This document shows positions 49,411-58,223 of a stretch of DNA of 64,000 nucleotides, in pieces. The position numbers and the translations under genes are program-made. The stretch spans positions 620,001 to 684,000 of the forward strand of contig JAOZHT010000002.1 of NCBI GenBank assembly GCA_026014735.1, given 5' to 3'. Under the pieces are notes generated by a model. It worked only from the letters and a program-made list of their open reading frames with translations, had not been told where the DNA came from and made no database searches. How positions within the stretch are numbered: the stretch's first letter is position 1; every line of letters begins with the position of its first letter. The stretch is from Candidatus Bathyarchaeota archaeon (GTDB taxonomy: Archaea; Thermoproteota; Bathyarchaeia; Bathyarchaeales; Bathycorpusculaceae).

Positions 49411-50650
49411 CGCTTAAAATCTCCGCTCGTTTCTTGCAGATAAGCATAACCGCCGCTGCAGTCGGCAACAACACAGTTTGCTTCTTGAAAGGACCCAACG
49501 TTTCTCCCCCTAAACTAAACTCCGGCGCATCAGACACAAACACTTTCACGTTGCCCTTTTTAAAAGCTACCGCTCCAACAAAGGGGTCATAATCTTGCAG
49601 TTCATTTGGGGCAAACTCGACTTTTTTGAGTCCCGTTTTGCCATGCAGGGTGCCGTTCATGCGGATGAGGCGGTGGATGTCGGTGGTGACGACGGTGTCG
49701 ATTTTGGCGGTTTGGGTTTCGCGGATGTGCTCGGCAAGTTTAAGCCATGTTTGGCTGCTGACGCCGGGGACGCTTTCCCATAACCCCTCGTTTATGGCAC
49801 GTTTTATAGCGACTTCTTTGCTGTCGAAGAGCGCTTTGTTACGGAGCCCCACGGCTTTAAGGTCCTCTTGGCTGGCGGTCTGCAGAAACTTTTCCATCCC
49901 CACCTTTATTCGGCGGTTCCAGCCGAAGTCATGCAGCATAAACTTCTTTGCTCCTCCACGCTTGCCACCACCCCTCTTATCCTCTTTTGCCTCCGGATCA
50001 AGAACCGAAACCCCCAGCCCCGTCACGTAATCCACGATTTCTTTGCGGGCCATCGCATCCAACCCACGCACCACCTCACTTTCCAGATGCACATGGTAGC
50101 CGCGGTGCCCCGAAAAAAACACTCGGACCTCACTTTGGGAGAAGCCAAAATCGTTTTGGAGCATGTCGAGGAGCTTGGCGGTTTCTTCGCGGGCGGATTG
50201 GATGCAGAGTTCGCAGGGCCAGGTTTTGGCTTCGAATTTGGTGCTTTCGCAGTTGGGGCAGACCTCGGGGGTGATGCCTCTGCCGCTGAACCCGCATTTG
50301 ACGCATCGGTATTCATCGTGCATTTTGTCGCAGGCGGTGGGGATGTGGTCGGCGTCTATGTCAAAGACTACGTCGCTGCCTACCCAGCCCTTCTTGTCCA
50401 TGTCGTAGTCGGGGTTTTCATAGTAGGCGCAGCTGTGGTAGACGTCGGAGGGCACTGTGTCGGCGAGGACGGCTCGGAGGTTTTTGATGTCGTTGAATCT
50501 GCGGTGCCGCACCATGAAGCGTTCCCTGAACATGAGGTAGCCGAATTCACGTTGCTCTGGAGAAGGTGGAGACGGGACCGGGTTGGCGGGGTCACGGTAG
50601 AATTCGCTGAATTTCTGGTAAACGAATTCTCTGGCAGCCTCCAACCCCAA
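49403..50650 (-). CDS. priS: DNA primase small subunit PriS
   Basis: 415 residues. Catalytic aspartates are in VFDIDADHIP (95-104); a zinc-binding knuckle follows (CDKMHDEYRCVKCGF...CPNCES...CELC), then FFSGHRGYHVHLE, the nucleotide-binding motif. The C-terminus has TTDIHRLIRMNGTLHGKTGL. It synthesises primers with PriL. Overlaps GINS by 8 bases. The partner priL lies 4.6 kb away with PCNA on the same strand. Confidence 0.95.
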   Translation of the reverse strand: MGLEAAREFVYQKFSEFYRDPANPVPSPPSPEQREFGYLMFRERFMVRHRRFNDIKNLRAVLADTVPSDVYHSCAYYENPDYDMDKKGWVGSDVVFDIDADHIPTACDKMHDEYRCVKCGFSGRGITPEVCPNCESTKFEAKTWPCELCIQSAREETAKLLDMLQNDFGFSQSEVRVFFSGHRGYHVHLESEVVRGLDAMARKEIVDYVTGLGVSVLDPEAKEDKRGGGKRGGAKKFMLHDFGWNRRIKVGMEKFLQTASQEDLKAVGLRNKALFDSKEVAIKRAINEGLWESVPGVSSQTWLKLAEHIRETQTAKIDTVVTTDIHRLIRMNGTLHGKTGLKKVEFAPNELQDYDPFVGAVAFKKGNVKVFVSDAPEFSLGGETLGPFKKQTVLLPTAAAVMLICKKRAEILSDV

Positions 50651-50821
50651 CGCTTCCTAAGCTAAATCTGGTATGGTATTGTATGGTTCAACAATTTAAC
50701 TATACCCTACCCAAACCAGAAACACGGTGAAGCCTCTGAATTTTCATCGACAAAGCGCAGAGCCCCCACATTAGCCGTTTTTGGGCAAGTTTAAAATAGG
50801 TTTAGGGTCCCTAGACGGTTA

Positions 50822-52156
50822 ATGCAGCCTCGAATGTACGGTTTCTCCTTGCTTTTCCTGTTACTTTGCTCTATGTTCATAGGCGCTTTTCCCCTCTTTA
50901 CTGCCCAGGCTGAGGGTTCGCCTGATTTTTTCGTTGGAATCGATATGGCATATGGCGACGTGGAAGATGTTAAGCAGTTAGCTGACCAGGTGAGCCCCTA
51001 CACTAACCTCTTTGTGCTGGGATGCACTGCCGTCACTCATGACCGGTTGAAACTTGAGGAGGCTTGCCAGTACCTCTACGATAAAGGCCTCTATTTCGTT
51101 GTCTATCAAGAGTACCCGGTGGACTACAATTGGCTCTCCGCGTCCAAGTCAGAGTGGGTCCAGACCGCTAAGGAGCGGTGGGGCAATCAGTTTCTGGGTA
51201 TTTACTTCACTGACGAGATTGGGGGGCGCCAGCTGGATCATGTTTATGGGTGGATGACTGTGGAGCAGGCAGAAAACTACTCTGATGCAACACTACAATT
51301 TAACCAGAAAGCAAGCGATGCCGTCAGCTGGTTTAGGGATGGCTACAGCGGCGGCGACGAGGTTACTTTGTTCACCTCCGATTATGCCCTTTACTGGTTT
51401 GATTATCAAGCCGGATACGATGTTGTTTTAGCCCAGTTAGGCTGGAACTACAGCAGGCAACTAAATGTTGCCCTCTGCAGAGGCGCCGCAACCGCCCAGA
51501 ACAAAGACTGGGGCGCAATGATAACTTGGACATTCAAGCAGCCGCCGTACATGGAATCGGGCCCTGAACTCTACGCTGACCTTGTACTGGCTTACGATAG
51601 CGGAGCAAAATACATAATGGTCTTCGATTCAAACAAACAATACACAGCTGGCACCCTAAAGGAGGAGCATCATGCTGCGTTAAAGCAGTTCTGGCAGTAC
51701 ACAAAACAGAACCCCAGAAACCCTGTTCCGGTTGGTGAGCGCGCCGCCTATGTGCTGCCCCAAGCATACGCCTATGGTTTTAGGGGTCCAAACGACAAAA
51801 TCTGGGGGCTCTGGGAAGCAGACCTCTTGTCCACCCCGATCAGTGTTGAATTAAGCGGCATAATAGAGCAGCATGGCTCTAACCTGGATATAATCTATGA
51901 TGATGCCCTTGGATTAATAAGCAGCCGGCAGTACGCGTCAGTTGTTTACTGGAACAGCTCAGATGAAATTCCGCTGCCCTCGGCTTCGCCGACAAGTTCA
52001 GGTGACACAACCAGGTCGCGTGGTCCCTTAGGAAGCCTGCTGGACCTGTTTTCTTTCCTCGCTAACCCAATCGTTTGGGTAGCGCTAGCTGCAGTTTTAG
52101 CCACCACGGTAGGCGTTATACTGTTTGTGAAAGGGAAACAGCCTAAAGCAAAATAG
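50822..52156 (+). CDS. Secreted TIM-barrel-like (glycosidase-like) surface protein
   Basis: 444 residues. A signal peptide (FSLLFLLLCSMFIGAFPLFTAQA) is followed by a ~340-residue domain with barrel-like alternation (FFVGIDMAYGDVEDVKQLAD, TNLFVLGCTAVTHDRLKLEE, GLYFVVYQEYP, FLGIYFTDEIGG, AMITWTFKQPPY, AKYIMVFDSN). The D-E in FTDEIGG could be catalytic. The C-terminus is a Ser/Thr linker and a membrane helix (ANPIVWVALAAVLATTVGVI) with a basic tail. The fold resembles secreted glycoside hydrolase-like proteins in archaea; no activity is proven. It precedes the repeat-rich gap and glycosyltransferase genes. Confidence 0.65.
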   Translation: MQPRMYGFSLLFLLLCSMFIGAFPLFTAQAEGSPDFFVGIDMAYGDVEDVKQLADQVSPYTNLFVLGCTAVTHDRLKLEEACQYLYDKGLYFVVYQEYPVDYNWLSASKSEWVQTAKERWGNQFLGIYFTDEIGGRQLDHVYGWMTVEQAENYSDATLQFNQKASDAVSWFRDGYSGGDEVTLFTSDYALYWFDYQAGYDVVLAQLGWNYSRQLNVALCRGAATAQNKDWGAMITWTFKQPPYMESGPELYADLVLAYDSGAKYIMVFDSNKQYTAGTLKEEHHAALKQFWQYTKQNPRNPVPVGERAAYVLPQAYAYGFRGPNDKIWGLWEADLLSTPISVELSGIIEQHGSNLDIIYDDALGLISSRQYASVVYWNSSDEIPLPSASPTSSGDTTRSRGPLGSLLDLFSFLANPIVWVALAAVLATTVGVILFVKGKQPKAK

Positions 52157-52160
52157 ATTC

Positions 52161-52289
52161 TTCTGCCCGTTCAGCTTGTGGCAGCTTGCACCACCAATCT
52201 GCATAAACCTTAAAGTCTATTTCCAAAAAGCGTTGTTTTAGGCAAACCTTGGGTTGTTGTTGAGTAAAGAGGGGTGCCCCACAACAACT
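52161..52289 (+). repeat. Dispersed repeat R1, copy c (diverged)
   Basis: Keeps the ends of R1: cagcttgtggcagcttgcac at the left and a hairpin gttgttgttgagtaaagagg...ccccacaacaac at the right. The middle is diverged. It starts 5 bases after the stop of the secreted barrel gene and could serve as its terminator. Confidence 0.6.
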
Positions 52290-52324
52290 ACCGAAAAACA
52301 GTAAGCGCCAGATTTTTGTTCTTT

Positions 52325-52440
52325 TTATATGGGGAGGGAGGTAGTGGTGGAGCAGCAGATGCCGCTTCTATGTTGCTATAAATAGAGGGGGGTAGAGGCT
52401 GTTGGAGCAGCAGACGCAGCAGTTATGACTCTATATGTAG
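52325..52440 (+). repeat. Dispersed repeat R3, copy c (two tandem partial units)
   Basis: Unit 1 (tttatatggggagggaggta then ggtggagcagcagatgc) is followed directly by unit 2 (ctataaatagaggggggtag then tgttggagcagcagacgcag). Both follow the TATA-like box, G tract and gcagcag pattern of R3. The longer right half seen in copies a and b is missing. Confidence 0.65.
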
Positions 52441-52457
52441 GAGACTAAAGTTTTTGG

Positions 52458-52582
52458 TGTTCTGCTTGTGGCATACTGCACAACCCGCCAGCAACCGCCT
52501 AAACAGCCTAAAGCGGAAAAGCAGCCGCTCCCAAAAGCCGCAGGTAGTTGTTGTGTAAAGGCGCCTTGCCCACAACACAACT
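52458..52582 (+). repeat. Dispersed repeat R1, copy b
   Basis: 125 bases, nearly identical to 3166-3290 with eight or nine scattered changes. It includes cccgccagcaaccgcctaaa, cccaaaagccgcaggtagtt and the terminal hairpin gttgttgtg...cacaacac. It lies 81 bases beyond the 3' end of a minus-strand glycosyltransferase gene. The whole gap 52157-52663 contains only repeats. Confidence 0.8.
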
Positions 52583-52663
52583 AAAGAAAAAAGGGACCCG
52601 GCAAATTTTGACCAATCCAAGACAAAGCAGCAGACTCATCGTAGAACACCCCAAGTCCACCTG

Positions 52664-54376
52664 TCAACCCCAAAAAAACCCAACAAAGTTGCCGATTAAC
52701 TGCATAAAATTGAAGCCTAACCCGCCAGTATATAGCACTCCGACAAGGACAGTTAACCAAAGGACGGTTGCTGTGGCTTGCTTTTTGTCCTGCGCCAGAA
52801 AAACGTTGGCGTAAATGAAGGGTATGTACCAGTTCTGGAAATACGGCAAAAAGAAGCTGGGCACGAGCAGGAAGAGCGCTGAAAGCGTAAGGAGACGATT
52901 TTTGTTTAGCATATAGAGCGCATAAACTACTGTGGCGGCAAGCGTGAAAAGCACAGCGAAGGCATGTATATTCCATGTGATTTGGGGGCGAGGCGCAAAG
53001 GCGTTGACGCCGTTCATGACCATTTCAGGTCTAGTCCCCATCAGATAGGGTGCACTTACGTATGCAGTGGCGCCGCTGATAAGCAAGAATATTGTCCCCA
53101 GCACCACCGCCCAGTTACGCAGCAGGCGGGGTAGGCTGTTGTTTTTAAGGAGCATCAAAATCCCCACAATCATCAAAGGAAACAAGAAAAGCGCCATTTG
53201 GTACTTGATGAAAATCGAAACAGCGATAAACAAAAAGAACCTGTCGTAGCGGCCGGTCATGAACATGAAGACGGCGAAAAGCGAAAAAAAGAAGGCGACA
53301 GAATCAAACATGCCGTTGGCAGCGTAAATAACCAGCGACAAATAAACAATCAGAAAACCCACCAGTTTTAGGCTCACATGAATGGGCTGCTTTAGGAAGT
53401 AAACCATGAAAAAGAAAAGGCAAACATGCGCAACAAGCAGGAAAAACGAGATTTCCAGCTGGAAAACCAGAAGCGGCAAGACCCCATTCTGCAACATAAC
53501 CCCAAACGGCAAGAAGATGAAGATGCTGCCCAGCGGATAAAGATGCGACATTTCAGGCCACGTTACAAACATGTAAAATGAGTTATCGTGGCTTGCAAGC
53601 GTTTCCAGCGGTTGCCCAAACACGGCGAAGCCGTCTTTGAGGAAAAGGCTTGAAACATACGAATGGCGAGCATGGTCAGTGTACCAGTTCTCCAGGGTTC
53701 CAAGAGAATTCGGCGCAAGCGCAGGCAAAAGCACCCAGGTAGCCAAAAACCAAAACGCAAGCGAAACCCCCACAAGCGCCAACAATCGGCGTCGATCAAC
53801 CCCCTCAAGCGAGGGCAAAGAGGTCTTGATGGCCTGATTAGAAATCAACTTTGAAAGACCCCCACCTAAAATCGCCAGCGTCGCCAAAGCTAAACCGGCG
53901 ACAAAGAGGATTTTGCCTGCCAGGTTAAGTGCCTCAAAGGGGAAAAGAACCAATGGACGCTCCACTTGCGCTTCGAAGTGGATTGTGCCTGATTGGTTTG
54001 TGGAGAAAACGGCTTCGTAGTAGTCTGCGGCGGCTTGGAAACTGTAGGTTATGTTTTCGGATGTGGTGAGGTTGTATCGGGAGCCATTGTAGGTGGATAG
54101 AGAAAATTCTTTGACAAATATGTCTGAGCTAGTGGCGGTTAAGGTGAGTTTTTCGTTTCCTTCGAATGCTCCTAGCCCTTGATGGTGGATTTCATGGGGA
54201 CTTAAGCGGAAGGTTTGATTAACCATCACGTTTGACCGCGTGTGGATTGTGGCAGCGGGGTAGATGCTTACGACACCGAACATTACCCCCAGCACTAGCA
54301 AAGCCAATGCAGCAAAGAAAACAACCCTAAACTTGCCGTCTACTTTAAGCCTCAAACCGCCAGCCTGTCCTCTCAC
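52664..54376 (-). CDS. GT-C-type membrane glycosyltransferase-like protein
   Basis: 570 residues. An N-terminal membrane helix and a ~130-residue extracellular beta domain (NVMVNQTFRLSPHEIHHQGLG...) are followed by about ten membrane helices. The first big loop has NWYTDHARHSYVSSLFLKDG and TWPEMSHLYPLGSIFIFLPFG, resembling lipid-phosphate-sugar-dependent GT-C enzymes. The immediately upstream gene is a dolichyl-phosphate mannose synthase, which would supply the donor. Probable role is adding a sugar to surface glycans or glycolipid. The family call is by topology and context. Confidence 0.65.
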   Translation of the reverse strand: MRGQAGGLRLKVDGKFRVVFFAALALLVLGVMFGVVSIYPAATIHTRSNVMVNQTFRLSPHEIHHQGLGAFEGNEKLTLTATSSDIFVKEFSLSTYNGSRYNLTTSENITYSFQAAADYYEAVFSTNQSGTIHFEAQVERPLVLFPFEALNLAGKILFVAGLALATLAILGGGLSKLISNQAIKTSLPSLEGVDRRRLLALVGVSLAFWFLATWVLLPALAPNSLGTLENWYTDHARHSYVSSLFLKDGFAVFGQPLETLASHDNSFYMFVTWPEMSHLYPLGSIFIFLPFGVMLQNGVLPLLVFQLEISFFLLVAHVCLFFFMVYFLKQPIHVSLKLVGFLIVYLSLVIYAANGMFDSVAFFFSLFAVFMFMTGRYDRFFLFIAVSIFIKYQMALFLFPLMIVGILMLLKNNSLPRLLRNWAVVLGTIFLLISGATAYVSAPYLMGTRPEMVMNGVNAFAPRPQITWNIHAFAVLFTLAATVVYALYMLNKNRLLTLSALFLLVPSFFLPYFQNWYIPFIYANVFLAQDKKQATATVLWLTVLVGVLYTGGLGFNFMQLIGNFVGFFWG

Positions 54377-54426
54377 TAAAAATGGTTCCAGCTATATTTT
54401 AATTAATATCCAGATAAAAAACGAAT

Positions 54427-55170
54427 CTAAGACCGCAGAACAGCCCTGAAAGTGTAAGACAGAAAACTCTCTATTTCCGTCCAAGTCAGCTTAGATTTAC
54501 CCCGCTTCCGATTCACAAACAACACCGGAGTCTCCTTAACATGAAAATTCCGCAACGCAGCCTGCCGAACCGTCTCAATCTGAATTTCATAGGTGTGGCT
54601 ATGCAGGTTCCCGATGACTTCCCGAAGAAACCCCGTGGAGTAACAGCGAAAGCCGCTGGTGCAATCCTGCAGTTTCAGCCCCAAAGAGGCCCTTGCGATG
54701 GCGTTGGCGGTTCGGCTGATGATTTTACGTGACAGCGGCCAGCCGTCTATTTTTCCTCCTCTGCTGTATCGGCTGCCGATAACTATGGCGGATTCGGATT
54801 CCCGCATGACCTCTAAGAGTTTTGGTATGTCTTTGGGGTCATGGGAGTAGTCAGCGTCCATAGTGAAGACGTATCTGGGCGGTTTGGGGGCTGAGAGAAA
54901 AATCTTAAAGCCATCCGTGATTGCGGTGCCTAACCCCGATTTTTTTGGTCGACAAAGAAGCACCAGATTCTCATAGTTGGCTTGGTTTTGTTTGACGATG
55001 TCAGCGGTTGCGTCGGGGCTGGAGTCGTCGATGACCAGAATCGCCGCGTTTAAATTCAGCTGCTGAATATCCTTTATCAAACGGGCTATGTTATCTGCTT
55101 CGTTGTAGGTGGGTAAAATCACGCCTATCTCGCTGTTTGAAGAGAAATCTCCAGATAATTGGTCGCCCAT
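54427..55170 (-). CDS. Dolichyl-phosphate mannose synthase-like GT2 glycosyltransferase
   Basis: 247 residues. IGVILPTYNEADNIARLI, AILVIDDSSPDATADIV, FTMDADYSHDPKDIP (DxD metal site), GSRYSRGGKIDGWPLSRKIISRTAN and LQDCTSGFRCY are the DPM1 blocks. There are no membrane helices, as in the soluble DPM1 class. It makes a polyprenyl-phosphate sugar, probably mannose or glucose. It lies 50 bases upstream of the GT-C gene on the same strand. Confidence 0.88.
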   Translation of the reverse strand: MGDQLSGDFSSNSEIGVILPTYNEADNIARLIKDIQQLNLNAAILVIDDSSPDATADIVKQNQANYENLVLLCRPKKSGLGTAITDGFKIFLSAPKPPRYVFTMDADYSHDPKDIPKLLEVMRESESAIVIGSRYSRGGKIDGWPLSRKIISRTANAIARASLGLKLQDCTSGFRCYSTGFLREVIGNLHSHTYEIQIETVRQAALRNFHVKETPVLFVNRKRGKSKLTWTEIESFLSYTFRAVLRS

Positions 55171-55223
55171 AAATTTCTCAACTTATAGCAGTGACTGTAA
55201 ATTAATAAACCTTAACGGGCTAT

Positions 55224-56264
55224 TCAGGCTGAATCTTTTGCCTTCTGCTTCACTAAATAGTATTTGAGGGGGTGGTAGATGCGGCGGCAGAGTTCGTCGC
55301 GGTTTTTGCATACGCCATGGGTTTGCAGAACCGAGCACTGCGGCGGCGTGTAATGTGTGCCTGAGCCGCGTTCGCCGGCGATGTGTTCGATTTGGTAGCG
55401 GGTTAAGCGTTCGTTGTAATCTGAGAAGGTTTTAAACATCTCGTTGACGGCTTCCGCGGACATGCCGATGTTAACCAGAAACGAGGTTAAGGTGAAGCGG
55501 CCGATGTGGCTGAGGTGATGTGCTGCGGCGGCGTCGGCGTAGAGCGCGTTTATGCAGGGTGGAAACGCTGCTTGCACCACGGTTTTAGGCATCTCTTCCA
55601 CTTCCTGCCCCATGATTTGCTGCGCCAACTCGGAAAGGTGGTTGGCGATGAGGTTTATGTCCTCGGGGAGGTTTTTGAGGTCGCCGATGTCGAGGCGTTT
55701 TTCCACGCGGCTTTTGATTTCCTCCTGCAGGAGCCGTGCGGCTTTGTCTTTGCCGAGGTAAATCATGCCGTGGTCGAGGATTTGGTTGGTGAGTTTCCAG
55801 GTTGCGCCGTGGAGGTGCCCGGCGTTTTTGAGGTAAAAATTGAAGCCCAACTTGAAGTCCTTGTAGGGTGCGCCATCGTTTATGTCCCAGCTGAAGTCCT
55901 GTGCAACCGCGTAGATTTTTTGTTTAGAGGCTTTCTCGAGTCGCAGCTGGGTGTAGGCGGTTTTGGCGACGGCGAGGGCGTAGCGTTTTTTTATCCAGCT
56001 GTTTTTGGTGGCGATAACCAGAATCAGCGAGGCTGCATACGAGGAGATTTCGGTGCGTTTGTCCCGTGCGGGTTCGCCGGTGTGGGCTTCCATGATGGCT
56101 TTTTCCACGCGGTTTTGGGCGCGGTCCAGCACTTGGGGGTCTTCGGCGATGTTTTGGATGGTGAGTTCGAGTTCCTGGATTTTGCTGGAGGCTTTTTTTA
56201 GAAAGGGATATTTGGCGTAGTCCTCGACGGATAATGCAGACGCCAACTCCATGGGTTGCCGCAC
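55224..56264 (-). CDS. priL: DNA primase large subunit PriL
   Basis: 346 residues. The helical N-terminal part is followed by a C-terminal iron-sulfur domain with four cysteines: FPPCINALYADAA, PPQCSVLQTHGVCKN and RDELCRRIYHPLKYY. RFTLTSFLVNIG is the conserved core helix. It regulates PriS and primer length. The ATG overlaps the PCNA stop by one base, so the two are coupled. Confidence 0.93.
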   Translation of the reverse strand: MRQPMELASALSVEDYAKYPFLKKASSKIQELELTIQNIAEDPQVLDRAQNRVEKAIMEAHTGEPARDKRTEISSYAASLILVIATKNSWIKKRYALAVAKTAYTQLRLEKASKQKIYAVAQDFSWDINDGAPYKDFKLGFNFYLKNAGHLHGATWKLTNQILDHGMIYLGKDKAARLLQEEIKSRVEKRLDIGDLKNLPEDINLIANHLSELAQQIMGQEVEEMPKTVVQAAFPPCINALYADAAAAHHLSHIGRFTLTSFLVNIGMSAEAVNEMFKTFSDYNERLTRYQIEHIAGERGSGTHYTPPQCSVLQTHGVCKNRDELCRRIYHPLKYYLVKQKAKDSA

Positions 56265-57019
56265 TATTCCGTTTCGATTCTTGGCGCCAAAAAGAAGGTG
56301 AGTTTGCCCTCTTTAGTTTGCTGGAAATCGATTCTAATGGGCATATCCGAGCTGAATTCGAGGGTGGCGATGTCGCTTGTGGCTGATGCGGCTTTGATGA
56401 TTTCGCTGAGGTAGCTGAGGCTGAAGGTGGCTTTGGCGTTCTCTTTGACTTCGAGGTCGAGGAGTGCGTCGCTGCCTTTGGGGATGATGATGTTTGCGCC
56501 CATCAAGTCGCCCGATGCGGAAAGTGTCATTTTTTCTGGGTCTGCTTCGATGCGTACGTGGTCTGAGACGAGCTGGGCGTCTTCGATGGCTTGGCTTAGC
56601 CCCGACGTGGTGGTTTTGGCTTTGACGTTGAAGCTGATTTTGGGCGTCGGCACCTCTTCCTCGGATGCTTCCAGCGTGGGCATGGTGAAGTTGCGGCTGT
56701 ATTTGCCTGTGATTTTGACGAGGAGTTTGCCGGTTTTGTCGTCGAGGGATAATTCGACGGCTTCGTCTTTTCCGGCGCGTTTGAGGAGTTTTAAGAGTTC
56801 GCTTATGTTGAGGCACATTTTGCTGGGTTCAGCTGCTTCGTACTCTTGGAATATGGCTTTGGGCCATTCGAAGTCGATCATGGCGACGCGGCTGGGATCC
56901 ATGGCGCGTAGCTTGAGTCCATCGGGCTCGACTTTGAAGGTTGCTTCGTCCACAAGGATGGAGATGGCGGTTGCCATGTCTCTTAGGAGCTTTGCATCTG
57001 AAACTTTAAGCTTAAACAT
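56264..57019 (-). CDS. pcn: DNA polymerase sliding clamp PCNA
   Basis: 251 residues, standard size. KLLRDMATAISILVDEATFKVEPDGLKLRAMDPSRVAMIDFEWP shows the first clamp domain including LRAMDPSRVA, and the interdomain loop and second domain follow (KISFNVKAKT...). The C-terminus ADMPIRIDF-type segment here reads SDMPIRIDFQQTKEGKLTFFLAPRIE. It forms a trimeric ring. It starts the PCNA-PriL unit; the promoter lies in the repeat-bearing gap beyond 57019. Confidence 0.96.
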   Translation of the reverse strand: MFKLKVSDAKLLRDMATAISILVDEATFKVEPDGLKLRAMDPSRVAMIDFEWPKAIFQEYEAAEPSKMCLNISELLKLLKRAGKDEAVELSLDDKTGKLLVKITGKYSRNFTMPTLEASEEEVPTPKISFNVKAKTTTSGLSQAIEDAQLVSDHVRIEADPEKMTLSASGDLMGANIIIPKGSDALLDLEVKENAKATFSLSYLSEIIKAASATSDIATLEFSSDMPIRIDFQQTKEGKLTFFLAPRIETE

Positions 57020-57141
57020 GAAGTTTATACCTCTCTTCCTCGCCTATGCATACAGTACAGCGTTATATTAGCTTATCAGTACAGTCTTCCAATATAAATT
57101 TAGCCTGCAAAAACCCCCAAAACAGCCGCTTAAGCCGCAAA

Positions 57142-57200
57142 GGGCTACATACGCCCAGTCGCTGTTGCTCTGCCACCTCTACCCCCCCTCTATTTATAGG
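57142..57200 (-). repeat. Dispersed repeat R3, copy d (partial)
   Basis: On the minus strand: cctataaatagagggggggt, aggtggcagagcaacagcga and gcgtatgtagccc. It matches the first half of R3. It lies 123 bases upstream of PCNA and in the orientation of PCNA transcription, so it may act as its promoter or produce a separate RNA. Confidence 0.7.
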
Positions 57201-57430
57201 CTAAATCGGCGATGAGGATGTAGGCAACAGAAAACAGTGAACAGCGCAGTGCAGTCGGGCACTAGCATGGCCCATTCGGTATATTCGCCCGTAACAGCAG
57301 ACAACCCAGCCGGCTCCTATAAACCGTTTTGTACCCTACACGACCCCACGGCGGGGCCAAAAGCCCGCTGATTTCCAAGCAGCTACCTGGCATCTTCAGA
57401 TCGCATCTCATCCCGCGGCCTCTGACCCTT
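57201..57430. other. Structured intergenic stretch, possible non-coding RNA
   Basis: No protein gene is supported here. Several short hairpins are visible, such as gaccccacggcggggc and gctgatttccaagcagc. On the minus strand an AT-rich box (atcatttaaaattttgc, 57454-57470) sits before it. I cannot assign a known RNA family. Confidence 0.35.
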
Positions 57431-57435
57431 AGGCG

Positions 57436-57481
57436 ATGATTACTTGTGCTAGCGCAAAATTTTAAATGATTACTGCACTAG
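57436..57481 (+). promoter_or_regulatory. Direct repeats around the TATA box of the MntA-HepT operon
   Basis: atgattacttgtgctag (57436-57452) and atgattactgcactag (57466-57481) are near copies, spaced about three helical turns (30 bp) apart, with aaaattttaaat between them. This looks like a paired operator for autoregulation, as is usual for toxin-antitoxin operons. Confidence 0.5.
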
Positions 57482-57500
57482 TAGTATTTGCGAGTAAGTG

Positions 57501-57552
57501 CCTATCCGAAGCAATGATGCCCGCACGTGTGGGATGGAAGCACTAGGATAGG
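57501..57552 (+). promoter_or_regulatory. Stem-loop leader of the MntA-HepT operon
   Basis: CCTATCC (57501-57507) pairs with GGATAGG (57546-57552), and inside it CCCGCAC pairs with GTGTGGG with one mismatch. The fold ends 8 bases before the aaaggtg ribosome binding site, so it could control translation of the antitoxin. Confidence 0.5.
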
Positions 57553-57565
57553 GTTCGCAAAGGTG

Positions 57566-57865
57566 ATGCCTCTGCAGACAACCAAACAAATAAAAAACAA
57601 ACTTGCAACCCTGATGCCTACCCTGCAGCAGACATACCACGTCTCATCCATCGAAATCTTCGGCTCCTACGCCCGAGCAGAGCAATCCCAAAAAAGCGAC
57701 CTGGACCTACTCATAACCTTCTCAAAGCCCTACAGCCTCTGGGAACTACTGGACGTAAAAGAGTTTTTAACTGCAAAACTTCGGATAAAAGTGGATTTAG
57801 TCCCAAAGGACTCGATTAAACCAATACTGAAGGAACAAATCCTCCAAGAAGCCATCCCAATATGA
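57566..57865 (+). CDS. mntA: MntA-type minimal nucleotidyltransferase antitoxin
   Basis: 99 residues from the ATG at 57566, which follows aaaggtg; an in-frame upstream start at 57527 adds unrelated residues inside the leader hairpin. IEIFGSYARAEQSQKSDLDLLITF carries the complete GSX10DXD motif. MntA enzymes add AMP to the HepT toxin and so block it. The stop overlaps the HepT start (ATGA). Confidence 0.9.
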   Translation: MPLQTTKQIKNKLATLMPTLQQTYHVSSIEIFGSYARAEQSQKSDLDLLITFSKPYSLWELLDVKEFLTAKLRIKVDLVPKDSIKPILKEQILQEAIPI

Positions 57866-58212
57866 CAAGAAGCTACGCCCTATTTCTCAAAGACATCTAT
57901 GATGCGATTGATGAGATAGAGCAATTCACAAAAGACCTAACAGAACAAGACTTCACCAAAAACAGGTTGGTTGTCCGTGGCATAATAACTGACTTAATCA
58001 TTATCGGGGAAGCGGTAGACAAAATTCCAAAGACCGTCAAGTATGAGTTTCGGAAGATTCCTTGGCGGACATGGGAACGAATGCGCGAAACCAGAAACGA
58101 GCTAGCCCACGAATACTACAACGTAAAACCCGAAGTTTTATGGTCAATAGTGAAATATGAGCTTCCGCCTCTAAAACCACTAATTAAAGAAATGATTGAA
58201 AAAGAAACATAA
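57862..58212 (+). CDS. hepT: HepT-type HEPN toxin (DUF86)
   Basis: 116 residues, all helical. The RX4HXY motif is complete in RNELAHEYYN, with the tyrosine that MntA modifies. HEPN proteins of this type are ribonucleases. Four-base overlap with mntA shows translational coupling. Such pairs act in stress or phage defence; the target is unknown here. Confidence 0.9.
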   Translation: MTRSYALFLKDIYDAIDEIEQFTKDLTEQDFTKNRLVVRGIITDLIIIGEAVDKIPKTVKYEFRKIPWRTWERMRETRNELAHEYYNVKPEVLWSIVKYELPPLKPLIKEMIEKET

Positions 58213-58223
58213 GGTGCTTGTCA

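Noticed and set aside
49868-50665. 265-codon open frame opposite priS
   Set aside because: priS has all catalytic and zinc motifs on the other strand. The antisense frame has low-complexity Val/Ala/Gly content typical of a shadow of a GC-rich gene.
55506-56201. 231-codon open frame opposite priL
   Set aside because: The Phe/Val/Gly-rich product without motifs is antisense to a clear primase large subunit.
57290-57340. Minus-strand tacaaaacggtttatagg as part of an RNase P RNA
   Set aside because: It loosely resembles the conserved 3' block of RNase P RNA, but the expected 5' GAGGAAAGTCC-type block is absent in the upstream 250 bases.
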